A stretch of 64,000 nt of DNA from Psychrobacter sp. P11F6 (GTDB lineage Bacteria; Pseudomonadota; Gammaproteobacteria; Pseudomonadales; Moraxellaceae). The stretch covers positions 3,406,206-3,470,205 of the forward strand of contig NZ_CM003594.1 in assembly GCF_001435295.1 (NCBI RefSeq), given 5' to 3'. Below are positions 53,103 to 62,742 of the stretch, in pieces. Under the pieces are notes generated by a model that was given only the letters and a program-made list of their open reading frames with translations, was not told where the DNA came from and did not search any database. How positions within the stretch are numbered: the stretch's first letter is position 1; every line of letters begins with the position of its first letter. The translations under genes and the position numbers were made by a program.

Positions 53103-55934
53103 ATGCAACAGTTTCAGTCCTTACAGCGCTTACTCATATTTTATGCACTGACCTTGCTGGTCATGTTGTCTATCTATTATTTTGCGCTGTTTCACGAGAT
53201 AAAAAAACACAGTGAACAACACAGTATCGATACTTTCCATACATTGCAGTATGAAGTTACTGAACGTGATGATCTTCTAAACCCTGACATTAAAAGGATT
53301 TTAGAAAAACCCGTATTTGAAGACATAAGCTATCAGCTGGTTTTTATGATGCCCTCTGGGCAGACTTATATCCATCGCCATACTCAGCCCAATGAGCGTG
53401 CTTTTGCTAACGTTACGTTTCCTATCATTAGCTCATCCCCTTCTAATAACGGCAGTCATAGTGCTTACACGCTCAATAATCGCAACTTAACCGGCACCAT
53501 TAAACTCAAAAGTGGTCATCAGCTTTATATTATATTGCGCCATAAGCCGCTGATCATTGACTGGATATCTTATCGCTACTGGTTACCATTGATGGCAGCG
53601 ATCATGCTGTTTATTATCGCTTTGCTGTATATGCTCAATCGTCGCACCAATTGGGAACAGCTGCTGATTTATACGGACAACCTAAGTAGCCACGCAAAAG
53701 AAGCCTATAGTCCGCCGCCTTTTTTGCAAAAAAAATCTACGCCTGAGTTTTTGCGTTTAGGCCATGCGCTGAGCCGTGTCAGCTACCAGCTGCATAATGA
53801 CTATCGCCGCATTAAAACCCTAACACATCGTCTTGAACGTTTGGTTGATCAATCCCCTTTACCGATGCTGATGATCATGCGTCATGGTCAAATCAGCTTT
53901 TTCAATAAACGCTTTGAACAAATATTCATGTCTTTACCGCAAAGCGATAGCAACTATGAACTGACAGATTTTATCGCGGGTAAAGATGAATCCACGCAAC
54001 GATTGCTGCAAACGTTATCCAACCTACGCGTCACTCGTACCTTAACAGTCTATGGGTTAGAAAATGAACAGACTTACCAATTGCACGTTACGCCATGGTT
54101 TGGTGAACATGGTCAGGTTCACGGCTTTACCGTACTGCTGAATAATGTTAATGAATTTGCCAGTCAAATAGGGCAATTACAGCAACAAAATCAACGGCTA
54201 CAACGCCAAACTGATGAATTTAATACGATTAAATCGACGATGGGTCATGATTTGCGCCTGCCGTTAGAAGCAATGATTGACACGCTAGAACCGATTGATC
54301 CTGAGACCTTGACTGCTGCGCAGAATGACATTTTAATATCCTTAATTAAAAGCAGTCAAAGTATGCTCACGACGCTTAATGATGTGCTAGACATCGAGGA
54401 GATAGCGGTAAGAAAAACCCGCCTAAGCATTGAGCCTGTTGATATTTATAGACTGGGGCAACAGGTCAGTCAGTCATTTATAGAAAGGATAAGGCAGCAA
54501 GGACTTGAGCTGCTGTATTTTTTTGCACCTGACAGTCCGCGTTGTATTGATACAGACCATCAGCGCCTACAGCAAATCTTGTACGACTTATTAGATAATG
54601 CAGTGAAATTTACCACTTCTGGCTATGTATCACTGACCATCGAAACAGTCAGTAATGCAGAGCTATTAGCAACAAAAAACCGAAGCTTAGTAAATATTAA
54701 TAAAGACCTTACACTGATTAAAAACAATCAAATCAATAAAGACAATCACAATCATGCCTCACATGACTGGATTCGTTTTAGCATAAAAGACAGCGGTATG
54801 GGCATCGATATAGCGAAGCAACATCAACTGTTGGTTCAGCTTAATAAAAGCAGCAAACAAAACACCCATCGAAACGTTAATTACATGCAAAAGAATACGA
54901 CTGGGCAAGGCCTAGGACTAAATAACGTCAATAGTTTTGCGCGATTATTGGGTGGTTTTATTGAAATAAAAAGCACGATGACTGAAGGCAGCAGTCTGAA
55001 TCTTTATCTGCCTTGCAGACGTCCAAATTATCAGCCTATTTATCATCATAGTCAGCATTTGACTCATATCCATCTAATAGCAGTGATTAAACAACCACTA
55101 CGTGCCAAACATCTGCGCGATTTTTGCGCATATTTATCGATGCCAGCTACTATCTATACCTCTATAGATAAATTAGATCTACAACAATTAAACGAAAAAC
55201 TGGCGCAAGACGAGCAAAGACTCGCCCCTATCTTGCTATTAGATTACGAATATTATGAAACCCTGTCTATTGCTTCCGCTAATCAGGCGATAGGGAATGA
55301 TGATAGACAACAAGCATTAAATACCCTACTCGATAATCCGTCGCTACCAAAGATACTACTTAGTATGAAACCTGAGCGCCGTATTCCCTCTATATTATTA
55401 GATAAATATGAAGGATTTTTGAGCAAACCATTAGATGCGACTTTATTGCTCTCTGAATTACTGCGCTTAACCTTACCAGCGAGACAGAAGCTAGTTCAAA
55501 CCATAGAGATAAAAGAAGAGTGTAAGCAGCTAGCAAACGAAGCAGATAAAGCTGCCAACGAGAATGTATTGCCACTTATCTTGGTAGTAGAAGACAGTCC
55601 AACCAATCAGAAAATAACGTGCAAGATATTGAGTAAACTTGGTTATCGCAGTGTGGTCGCAGAAGATGGTCAGCAAGCGTTAGATATGCTACAACAACAG
55701 CGTCAAGATATCTCACTCATTTTGATGGACTGTCGCATGCCTGTCATGGATGGGCTTCAGGCTACCCAAGCGATTCGTGCGCAAGGCGATAAAATTGCGA
55801 TTGTGGCGCTGACTGCGAACAATACCAAAGAAGATCGCGACGCTTGTATAGAAGTAGGAATGGATGAATTTTTAGCCAAACCGATCAATAAAAAAGAGCT
55901 AGAGTCGGTTTTACAGAGCTTCATAAAATCATGA
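53103..55934 (+). CDS. Hybrid sensor histidine kinase with C-terminal receiver
   Basis: This 943-residue membrane kinase has a first helix at about 10-31, a periplasmic domain of about 125 residues, and a second helix at about 157-180. A PAS-like segment (about 240-350) follows. The phosphorylated His is H382 (MGHDLRLPLEAM). The ATPase domain has N box LLDNAVKFT, G1 DSGMGID and G2 GQGLGLNN. A degenerate receiver-like region (about 655-790) comes next. A complete receiver (about 823-940) has the phosphoacceptor Asp at about 876 (LMDCRMPVMDG) and the Lys in FLAKPI. No HPt domain is fused. The architecture resembles BarA/GacS-type kinases. No response regulator gene is adjacent, so partner and signal are unknown. 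Confidence 0.88.
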   Translation: MQQFQSLQRLLIFYALTLLVMLSIYYFALFHEIKKHSEQHSIDTFHTLQYEVTERDDLLNPDIKRILEKPVFEDISYQLVFMMPSGQTYIHRHTQPNERAFANVTFPIISSSPSNNGSHSAYTLNNRNLTGTIKLKSGHQLYIILRHKPLIIDWISYRYWLPLMAAIMLFIIALLYMLNRRTNWEQLLIYTDNLSSHAKEAYSPPPFLQKKSTPEFLRLGHALSRVSYQLHNDYRRIKTLTHRLERLVDQSPLPMLMIMRHGQISFFNKRFEQIFMSLPQSDSNYELTDFIAGKDESTQRLLQTLSNLRVTRTLTVYGLENEQTYQLHVTPWFGEHGQVHGFTVLLNNVNEFASQIGQLQQQNQRLQRQTDEFNTIKSTMGHDLRLPLEAMIDTLEPIDPETLTAAQNDILISLIKSSQSMLTTLNDVLDIEEIAVRKTRLSIEPVDIYRLGQQVSQSFIERIRQQGLELLYFFAPDSPRCIDTDHQRLQQILYDLLDNAVKFTTSGYVSLTIETVSNAELLATKNRSLVNINKDLTLIKNNQINKDNHNHASHDWIRFSIKDSGMGIDIAKQHQLLVQLNKSSKQNTHRNVNYMQKNTTGQGLGLNNVNSFARLLGGFIEIKSTMTEGSSLNLYLPCRRPNYQPIYHHSQHLTHIHLIAVIKQPLRAKHLRDFCAYLSMPATIYTSIDKLDLQQLNEKLAQDEQRLAPILLLDYEYYETLSIASANQAIGNDDRQQALNTLLDNPSLPKILLSMKPERRIPSILLDKYEGFLSKPLDATLLLSELLRLTLPARQKLVQTIEIKEECKQLANEADKAANENVLPLILVVEDSPTNQKITCKILSKLGYRSVVAEDGQQALDMLQQQRQDISLILMDCRMPVMDGLQATQAIRAQGDKIAIVALTANNTKEDRDACIEVGMDEFLAKPINKKELESVLQSFIKS

Positions 55935-55984
55935 CAACCTGTAAAACCTACTTTTTAGGTTTAAACCATTACTTCATAAATCAG

Positions 55985-56659
55985 CTATTTCATAAAACCA
56001 TTATCTGCTAAAAATGCTTCTGTAATTTGGCTTTGCGGACTTGGCGTATTCATACCACTGGTTTGCGACTTATTTAACAAACGTTCTAAATAGCGCGCGA
56101 CGATATCCACTTCGATATTGACTTTATTTCCAACCAGCCAATGCTTAGCGATATTGGTCACTTGTGCGGTATGCGGAATGATATTTAAAGAGACAATATT
56201 GTCTCGTACAAGGTTGGTCGTCAGACTAATACCATCAACCGTGATGGAGCCTTTAGTCGCTGTATAGTGCGCCAGCTCTTGTGGTATCTCGATTTCGATA
56301 TAGATAGAGCGCGCATCTTGTTGCAGCTTGCTGACCACGCCGACGCCATCGACGTGACCCGCGACGATATGACCACCAAAACGCGTGGTTGGTAGCATCG
56401 CTTTCTCTAAATTCACCGTGTGACCAGCTTTTAAAGTTTCTAATGCGGTACGAGCAATAGTTTCACGTGAGACATCGACCGAGTAATGATTACTACCTAG
56501 GTCTACAACGGTTAAGCAGATACCATTGGAGGCAATAGAATCTCCTAGCTTCACATCACTAAAGTCCAAACCATCAGATTCTATCGTCAAACGTATATCA
56601 CCGCCCGTAGGCTGCATGGACTTAACCTTTCCAACACTCTCTATAATTCCAGTAAACAT
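55985..56659 (-). CDS. ribE: Riboflavin synthase, alpha chain
   Basis: RibE (also called RibC in some species) dismutates 6,7-dimethyl-8-ribityllumazine to riboflavin. The two tandem lumazine-binding repeats each start with the family motif: MFTGIIESVGKV at the N-terminus and FGGHIVAGHVDGVGVV in the second half. SNGICLTVVDLGSNHYSVDVSRET and VDGISLTTN are conserved. At 224 residues it has normal length. It belongs to the nrdR-ribD-ribE cluster, though a 421-bp region rich in DnaA boxes separates it from ribD. Confidence 0.95.
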   Translation of the reverse strand: MFTGIIESVGKVKSMQPTGGDIRLTIESDGLDFSDVKLGDSIASNGICLTVVDLGSNHYSVDVSRETIARTALETLKAGHTVNLEKAMLPTTRFGGHIVAGHVDGVGVVSKLQQDARSIYIEIEIPQELAHYTATKGSITVDGISLTTNLVRDNIVSLNIIPHTAQVTNIAKHWLVGNKVNIEVDIVARYLERLLNKSQTSGMNTPSPQSQITEAFLADNGFMK

Positions 56660-57080
56660 ATCGACCTCATTTCATTATGATGTTGTCTTTATAGACAATA
56701 TATCTTGATCTATTAATATTGTGGCAGCATTTGTCTAAGCCAGTTTTCTTAGTGCAACTTGAGCTTAATTAAGTCTATGATGGGATAGATTGTGGATAAG
56801 TCCTCATAAATCAACTCATAACGTATTAAAACACTCATTTTCGTCAAGTTATCCACAGAAAACAAGATGTTGACTAATATCAAGAAAGATTAGCAATAAA
56901 ACCTAAGCTACTGATTACATTGGATTAATATCGAATTTTTTATAAAAGATCTAGTTTTCTGTTTCATGTGAAACAAAGTTATACACAGTTTCATGTGGAA
57001 CCTTGTACGACACTGGCTGCTTATCCACACTTAGCAAAAATTTAGCCTAAACTGTGGATAATCTGTTTATAAATAACCAG
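56660..57080. other. Intergenic cluster of DnaA boxes with a parS-like site (ribE-ribD)
   Basis: Five DnaA boxes lie within 271 bp: TGTGGATAA at 56791 and 57053, TTATCCACA at 56849 and 57021, and TTATACACA at 56979. TGTTTCATGTGAAACA at 56960-56975 matches parS at 15 of 16 positions, and AGTTTCATGTGGAACC follows at 56987. The region is AT-rich and noncoding. No FMN-riboswitch signature was recognised. It may act in DnaA titration, in segregation or as an accessory replication element. Confidence 0.7.
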
Positions 57081-58151
57081 TTATAGCGGTAATAAAATCA
57101 GTTTAAGGTCAGGACTTAATGTTTCATGGCTATAAATATTAAAACGCAACTGCTGAGCTAGAGACAATGGGTTAAAATCGACCATCGGTCTTGCTTGCGC
57201 GCCTAACAAACAAGGCGCCTGATAAACAATCAACTCATCTACCAATTGTTGGCTTAAGAAGCCACCAGTAACACTAGCCCCTGCCTCTACCAATACGTCA
57301 TAACATTGATGATCACTGACTAATTTTTTTAGTAATTCAGTCAAGTTATCTTCGCGCCAATAAATCGTATCCGGTCGACGGCATAATTGATAGTCAGACT
57401 GTAAGCTGTGTTCTAAGCGCTGACGCCTATCGAGTACGACAACCTTAGGAGCAGGAACTTGTTCAGGTGGCACAGCTAATTGGTTGGAACGTACATTAAG
57501 CTGTGGATTATCCGCGATAACCGTTTCGCTACCGGTAATAATCGCGCCACTTTGTGCACGTAGCTTCTGCACATCTTCGCGGGCAGACGCTGAGGTAATC
57601 CATTTTGACTCCCCAGATGCCATCGCGGTACGACCGTCAAGGCTGGTGGCAATTTTCAGTCGTACATAAGGCATCTGGGTGCGCATTGCCTTTAAAAACC
57701 CACGATTTAAAGCTTCTGCTTGCTCGGTTAATATACCGACTGTCACTTGAATTCCAGCCTGCTCTAACAGTTTCACACCACGTCCTGCCACTTGTGGATT
57801 GGGATCAAGCCCTGCGATTACGACACGTTTCACACCGGCATCAATAAGGCCCAAAGCACAAGGTGGCGTACGCCCCGTATGACTACAAGGCTCTAAAGTC
57901 ACATAGGCGGTTGCACCTAAAGCCCTCGCACCCGCTTCTTTTAGCGCAAATACTTCTGCATGAGGCTGACCAGCTTTCGGATGAAACCCTTGACCGACGA
58001 TCGCTTCTGCTTGCACGATAACACAGCCTACCGCTGGATTAGGTCTGGTGGTATATAAACCCTGTTTGGCTTGTTCGATCGCAAGCATCATAAAGTAGCG
58101 GTCTTGCGCATTCTGAATATGGTTTGAGGCTGGCATAAAAGTAAACTTCAT
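57081..58151 (-). CDS. ribD: Bifunctional riboflavin deaminase-reductase
   Basis: RibD deaminates and then reduces the pyrimidine intermediate of riboflavin synthesis. The N-terminal deaminase has the zinc site HAEVFAL and PCSHTGRTPPC, preceded by RPNPAVGCVIV. The C-terminal reductase has RLKIATSLDGRTAMASGESKWIT and the NADPH-binding VLVEAGASVTGGFL. At 356 residues it is full length. nrdR lies 84 bp upstream on the same strand. Confidence 0.96.
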   Translation of the reverse strand: MKFTFMPASNHIQNAQDRYFMMLAIEQAKQGLYTTRPNPAVGCVIVQAEAIVGQGFHPKAGQPHAEVFALKEAGARALGATAYVTLEPCSHTGRTPPCALGLIDAGVKRVVIAGLDPNPQVAGRGVKLLEQAGIQVTVGILTEQAEALNRGFLKAMRTQMPYVRLKIATSLDGRTAMASGESKWITSASAREDVQKLRAQSGAIITGSETVIADNPQLNVRSNQLAVPPEQVPAPKVVVLDRRQRLEHSLQSDYQLCRRPDTIYWREDNLTELLKKLVSDHQCYDVLVEAGASVTGGFLSQQLVDELIVYQAPCLLGAQARPMVDFNPLSLAQQLRFNIYSHETLSPDLKLILLPL

Positions 58152-58235
58152 TAATAATGACAGGAAATTCTATCTAAGAAAACAAGCATTTTGAGCCAAA
58201 AAGTAAATAGGTAAGATTCGATTGTAGTCATCAAT

Positions 58236-58694
58236 TTACTTATCATTTGGACGAATATTGGCAATCTCTTGATGGAAAGCATCAATATCTTGAAAGTCGC
58301 GGTAAACACTAGCAAAGCGTACATAAGCAACATCATCTAACGTTTTAAGCTCACTCATGATAATCTCACCCAACACCTTACTACTAATTTCGCGCTCACC
58401 CATCTGTCTAACACGCTTCTCAATACGACTGATCATCGCTTCTTGTTCATCAATCGTGATAGGGCGCTTTTGTAGAGGTAATAAGATAGAACGACGCAGT
58501 TTTTCGTTATCATAAGGCTCAATTTTACCGCTTGACTTGATGATTCTTGGCATGACTACTTCTACCATCTCAAAAGTAGTGAAACGCTCTTGGCAGCTAT
58601 TGCATGAGCGGCGACGACGGACTTGCGCACCTTCTGCCGCCAGACGCGAATCAATAACTTTCGTCTCTGACGCGTTACAATACGGGCAATGCAT
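58236..58694 (-). CDS. nrdR: Transcriptional repressor NrdR
   Basis: NrdR represses ribonucleotide reductase genes in response to (d)ATP. The 152-residue protein has an N-terminal zinc ribbon ([15 protein letters not shown] with [12 protein letters not shown]) and an ATP-cone domain starting [25 protein letters not shown]. It starts the nrdR-ribD-ribE series, a common gammaproteobacterial arrangement. Confidence 0.97.
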   Translation of the reverse strand: MHCPYCNASETKVIDSRLAAEGAQVRRRRSCNSCQERFTTFEMVEVVMPRIIKSSGKIEPYDNEKLRRSILLPLQKRPITIDEQEAMISRIEKRVRQMGEREISSKVLGEIIMSELKTLDDVAYVRFASVYRDFQDIDAFHQEIANIRPNDK

Positions 58695-58816
58695 AGCGTT
58701 TCCTTATTTCAATATTAAGCGCAAGAATCACAGTCACTATTTATAAGACCGAATGATAAGACCGAAATTTCTGAGAATTAACGAGCTGTATCAGGCAATT
58801 CAAAAAAATCGGCTGA

Positions 58817-60289
58817 TTATTTTCCAATACAGAAACTACCAAAGATTTTGCCCAACAAGTCATCCGCACTAAACGCTCCCGTAATCTCACCCAAACTGTT
58901 CTGAGCTTGGCGTAAGCTTTCAGCGACTAACTCTCCTGCTTGAAAGACCGTTAACTGCTCATGCGCCTCTGCTAAAGAGTCGGCTGTGCGTCTAAGTGCA
59001 TCTATATGACGTGTGCGAGCAATTAGGCTGTTTTCTGGTGGATGAAAACCGACCTTAGCACACAAGGCTTCGACCAGATTATCGATACCAGCACCTGTTT
59101 CACATGAAACATTAACTTGTTCATAACCACGTTCTTTTATTGCGATTTGCGAGACAGAGGGTATTTGACTGCTACTATCATCTAGTAAGTCACTTAACAA
59201 ATCACTCTTATTAGCAATAATCAATAAGCGTTTGGCCTCTGGTAACTCACCAAATAATTGTTCTGCAAGCTGTAGCGGTGTACTTTCTTCTTCAAGATCA
59301 CGAGTCACATCGTAGACCATCATTAGCATATCAGCCTGTGTAATGGCGGTACGTGCTCGTTCAATCCCAATACGTTCTACCGTGTCTTCAGTCTCGCGCA
59401 GACCTGCCGTATCGGTCAAATGCAGCGTCAAACCATTCAGCACGACGGTTTCTTGTAGCGTATCGCGCGTTGTTCCAGCAACGTCAGTAACGATAGCACG
59501 TTCTTGCCCTGCCAGACGATTCAGCAAGCTTGATTTACCCGCATTTGGTCTCCCTGCTAAGACCACATGAATACCATCACGTAGGAGCTGACCTTGCTTG
59601 GCAGTCGCCAATACTTGCTGTATCTTGTCTTGCGTTTGCTCAAGTTTACTTTGTATAACACCGTCTGATAAAAAATCCACGTCTTCTTCGTCAGGGAAAT
59701 CAATCGCCGCTTCAACATGCAAACGCAGATGAATAAGCTGCTCTAATAGCTGATTAATCTTCTTTGAAAACTCACCACTAAGCGAGCGAATGGCACTACT
59801 CGCAGCGGCAGCACTGGTCGCATCAATGGCATCAGCGATAGCCTCTGCTTGTACCAAATCCAATTTATCATTATCAAAAGCACGATAAGAGAATTCCCCA
59901 GCACCCGCTTGTTTTGCGCCCAGCTCAAATACCCTTGCTAACAGTTGGTTTTGTAGAATCATACCACCATGCCCTTGCAGCTCAATCACATCTTCCCCTG
60001 TGAACGAATGCGGGCCTTTAAAGTACAGCACTAACCCTTCATCAACGACTGTACCATCAGCCTGATAAAAACGACAAAAACTGGCCATACGTGGCGTAAA
60101 AGCAGACTTACCCGTTAGTGTACAGGCAATGTCATAAGCACGCGCACCTGACAGACGTATAACACCAACGCCACCTCTTCCAAGCGGTGTAGCAATGGCA
60201 GCAATCGTGGCCAAGCCAGATGCTTTAGGTGGTTCAGATGCTTTGGGTACGTTTGACGCCATTTCTAGGGAATCCACAATTACTCTCAA
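58817..60289 (-). CDS. mnmE: tRNA modification GTPase MnmE
   Basis: MnmE, with MnmG, makes the (c)mnm5 modification at U34 of tRNAs. It has the tetrahydrofolate-binding N-domain (ATPLGRGGVGVIRLSG), helical domain, and the inserted G domain with G1 GRPNAGKSSLLNRL, G2 GTTRDT, G3 DTAGLRET and G4 NKSD. The C-terminal FCIGK carries the catalytic Cys. The first 20 residues precede the usual start, so an internal start is possible. The codons for VSCET in the G domain contain a 15-of-16 parS match. Confidence 0.96.
   Translation of the reverse strand: MRVIVDSLEMASNVPKASEPPKASGLATIAAIATPLGRGGVGVIRLSGARAYDIACTLTGKSAFTPRMASFCRFYQADGTVVDEGLVLYFKGPHSFTGEDVIELQGHGGMILQNQLLARVFELGAKQAGAGEFSYRAFDNDKLDLVQAEAIADAIDATSAAAASSAIRSLSGEFSKKINQLLEQLIHLRLHVEAAIDFPDEEDVDFLSDGVIQSKLEQTQDKIQQVLATAKQGQLLRDGIHVVLAGRPNAGKSSLLNRLAGQERAIVTDVAGTTRDTLQETVVLNGLTLHLTDTAGLRETEDTVERIGIERARTAITQADMLMMVYDVTRDLEEESTPLQLAEQLFGELPEAKRLLIIANKSDLLSDLLDDSSSQIPSVSQIAIKERGYEQVNVSCETGAGIDNLVEALCAKVGFHPPENSLIARTRHIDALRRTADSLAEAHEQLTVFQAGELVAESLRQAQNSLGEITGAFSADDLLGKIFGSFCIGK
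59096..59111. promoter_or_regulatory. Near-perfect parS site inside mnmE
   Basis: TGTTTCACATGAAACA matches the parS consensus at 15 of 16 positions; the change is in the central CG. It lies in the coding sequence for NVSCETG. Confidence 0.65.
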
Positions 60290-60406
60290 TAGCTAAAAAC
60301 TCCATTATAGACGGCTGGACACAGACTGACAAAGCAAACTTTAAATAGCCATGCTTTGCGCTTATTTTATTTCAGTTCAGTGAGGGATAATAGAAATGTC
60401 ACGCAT

Positions 60407-60434
60407 AAAAAAACCACCGCCGTAGCGATGGTCT
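60407..60434 (-). terminator. Terminator after yidC
   Basis: On the minus strand ACCATCGC pairs with GGCGGTGGT and is followed by seven T residues. It lies 20-50 bp beyond the yidC stop codon. Confidence 0.75.
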
Positions 60435-60454
60435 TTTATCAATTGATGAGCTAC

Positions 60455-62152
60455 TTAGTCCAATACTTTCACAGTACGACGCTTTTGCTCTTCTTCGACT
60501 TTTTTATTGACAATATATTGCTGAGTCATACTGAACAAGTTGTTGACTGTCCAGTATAGTACGAGACCCGCTGGGAAAAACAGCATGAAAGCAGTAAAAA
60601 TGATTGGTAAGAACTTCATCACTTTCGCTTGCATCGGATCAGCTGGCTGCGGGTTTAGCTGCTGCTGTACAAACATCGAGGCACCCATCAGCAATGGTAA
60701 AATAAACCAAGGATCCATCGCCGATAAATCTTGAATCCATAAAATCCAAGGTGCATGACGCAGCTCAACACTCTCAACCAACACCCAATATAGCGCTAAG
60801 AAGATAGGCATTTGCATCAAAATAGGCAAACAACCTGCCATTGGATTGACTTTTTCTTCTTTATAAATAGCCATCATTTCTTGCGACATCTTCATACGAT
60901 CGTCGCCATGCTCTTCTTTAAGTGCGGCTAATCTTGGCGCAATCGCACGCATCTTCGCCATCGAATAATAGCTCTTATTAGAGAACCACATCAGAGCAAT
61001 TTTAACTAAAATCGTCAATACAATGATTGACCAACCCCAGTTACCGATGACTTTATGAATACCGTCCAAGATGGCAAATAAAATCTTCGATATTGGCCAT
61101 AACAACCCATAATCAACTGTTTTATTAAGGCCTACTGCCACATCTTTTAGCTCAGATTGTACTTTAGGACCAGCGTATAACGTGGCATCTAATGTCACTT
61201 GTTTATTTGGCGCGACATTGACGGGTTGACTGTTGAAACCAATGAAGTAATCATCGCCTGTTTCACGGCTAAAGAAAGTAGCGGTAAAGTTTTCAGGTAT
61301 CCATGCTGATACAAAATAATGCTGCACAACACCAACCCAACCTTTATCGCTACTAACAGCTAGCTCACCATCATTAAAGTCTTTAAATTTGAGCTTATTA
61401 TAGGGATCATCAGGGGTACCCCAAGCACCGCCTAAATAAGTCGCCATACTAAGCGCACCTTTATCAGACATACCTGGATCTTTACTGTCATCACGTTTCA
61501 ACTGGGCAAATAGCTGACCTTGCCACGGTTGTGTAGAAGCATTTTGTATTTGATAGCTAATATCAATCGGATATTTATTTTCAGTAAAGGTAAATGTCTT
61601 AGTAACGGTCACGCCATCTTTTTTATAAGTAAGCGGTACTGACAGCGTCTGTTGCCCTGCTTCCATGACGTAATTATTAGCAGTATGGTTGTATTTGGCA
61701 CGACCTTCCGCAGTATCAATACCGTTAGGACCAATAAGACCAGACTGAGCCACATACACGCGATTACTATTATTCTCTAGCAATACGAAAGGCTTATCGC
61801 TATCGAGCGTTGCGTCATACTGCTTAAGAGCAGCATAAACAATATCGCCGCCTTCTGGGTTGATCTTTATATCATAGCGATCGGTAGTGACCGTGATTAA
61901 TCCCGTGTCTTTAGCAGGCGTTGCCGTCACAGCATCATTAGCGACTGTATTGTTATCAACAGGCAACGTCTGTACCGGAATATCACCTGCGGCACCAGTT
62001 GTCGAAGGGATATCAGCACCTACTGAAGTAGTGGTTTCTGACACCGCATCTACAGCTGGCGCATCGGCATAATCATCTCGCCATGCCAAAATCAGCAGAT
62101 AAGCGGTGATTAACATCGCAATGATGATCATCACCCGAAATATCTTTTGCAT
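60455..62152 (-). CDS. yidC: Membrane protein insertase YidC
   Basis: YidC inserts membrane proteins with or without SecYEG. This is the long gram-negative form of 565 residues. It has an N-terminal helix, a large periplasmic beta-sandwich domain (about 70-340, for example YDIKINPEGGDIVYAALKQYD), then the conserved core with NWGWSIIVLTILVKIALMWFSNKSYYSMAKMRA. A cytoplasmic loop (MAIYKEEKVNPMAGCLPILMQMPIFLALYWVL) and final helices follow. The yidD-rnpA-rpmH genes follow toward the origin in the standard order. Confidence 0.97.
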   Translation of the reverse strand: MQKIFRVMIIIAMLITAYLLILAWRDDYADAPAVDAVSETTTSVGADIPSTTGAAGDIPVQTLPVDNNTVANDAVTATPAKDTGLITVTTDRYDIKINPEGGDIVYAALKQYDATLDSDKPFVLLENNSNRVYVAQSGLIGPNGIDTAEGRAKYNHTANNYVMEAGQQTLSVPLTYKKDGVTVTKTFTFTENKYPIDISYQIQNASTQPWQGQLFAQLKRDDSKDPGMSDKGALSMATYLGGAWGTPDDPYNKLKFKDFNDGELAVSSDKGWVGVVQHYFVSAWIPENFTATFFSRETGDDYFIGFNSQPVNVAPNKQVTLDATLYAGPKVQSELKDVAVGLNKTVDYGLLWPISKILFAILDGIHKVIGNWGWSIIVLTILVKIALMWFSNKSYYSMAKMRAIAPRLAALKEEHGDDRMKMSQEMMAIYKEEKVNPMAGCLPILMQMPIFLALYWVLVESVELRHAPWILWIQDLSAMDPWFILPLLMGASMFVQQQLNPQPADPMQAKVMKFLPIIFTAFMLFFPAGLVLYWTVNNLFSMTQQYIVNKKVEEEQKRRTVKVLD

Positions 62153-62304
62153 AAACCTTTCCTAGATTAAAAAATTAGGGAATGAAAAATTAGGGCATGT
62201 GTCATGACCGTACAATTATCATCATATGTGACAACAGTATTGCTAGTCATTTACATAAAATGTGCATCATTTTACTAAAAATCTGCCTTAAATGATACCA
62301 AGAG

Positions 62305-62342
62305 TGTGGATAACTTGTGGGTAACTAAATAGATATCCACAA
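62305..62342. other. DnaA-box group between yidC and yidD
   Basis: TGTGGATAA (62305-62313), the one-mismatch TGTGGGTAA (62316-62324) and ATATCCACA (62334-62342) lie close together in the 211-bp gap, about 1.3 kb from the main oriC cluster. Confidence 0.5.
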
Positions 62343-62363
62343 CTTCGCAGTCTATGATGAACG

Positions 62364-62741
62364 TTACGTTATTTTCATCATATGGTTTAAGCGAGACACA
62401 TAGCTTTTATTATCTCTAAAAACATATAAACCTTGAACTTTGACACTAGTAGCTAGTGCGTTAAAAGGTACATATTGATAATGATAAGAAGATAACGGTA
62501 GCGGCACAAAATCAATGCCGTGTCCACCCAAAGGATGACAACTGCTAATACGTTTTAATAATAACCAACTGCCTGCTCGGACTCCATGCCATGCCAAAGC
62601 TTGTTTACCATAATTCGAGCACGTAGGGTAATAGCGGCAACGAGCAGGTAATAGTGGACTTATTAACTTTTGATAAAAAACAATAAAATAATAAATAATT
62701 TTATAAAGAATATTATTTAAATTAATAAATAAAAAATTCAT
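62364..62741 (-). CDS. yidD: Membrane protein insertion efficiency factor YidD
   Basis: YidD helps YidC-dependent insertion. The 125-residue protein contains the family core [54 protein letters not shown] with its conserved cysteines. The C-terminal 40 residues extend beyond the usual end. It starts one base after the rnpA stop codon (TAA-A-ATG), so the two are coupled. The first codons are extremely AT-rich. Confidence 0.93.
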   Translation of the reverse strand: MNFLFINLNNILYKIIYYFIVFYQKLISPLLPARCRYYPTCSNYGKQALAWHGVRAGSWLLLKRISSCHPLGGHGIDFVPLPLSSYHYQYVPFNALATSVKVQGLYVFRDNKSYVSRLNHMMKIT

Positions 62742-62742
62742 T

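Noticed and set aside
55945..55966. AAACCTA/TAGGTTT hairpin after the histidine kinase
   Set aside because: The stem is only 7 bp and lacks a T tract, so it was not called a terminator.
56459..56474. AGTTTCACGTGAGACA, a 14-of-16 parS match inside ribE
   Set aside because: It encodes the conserved VSRET peptide of riboflavin synthase, so the similarity is explained by the protein.
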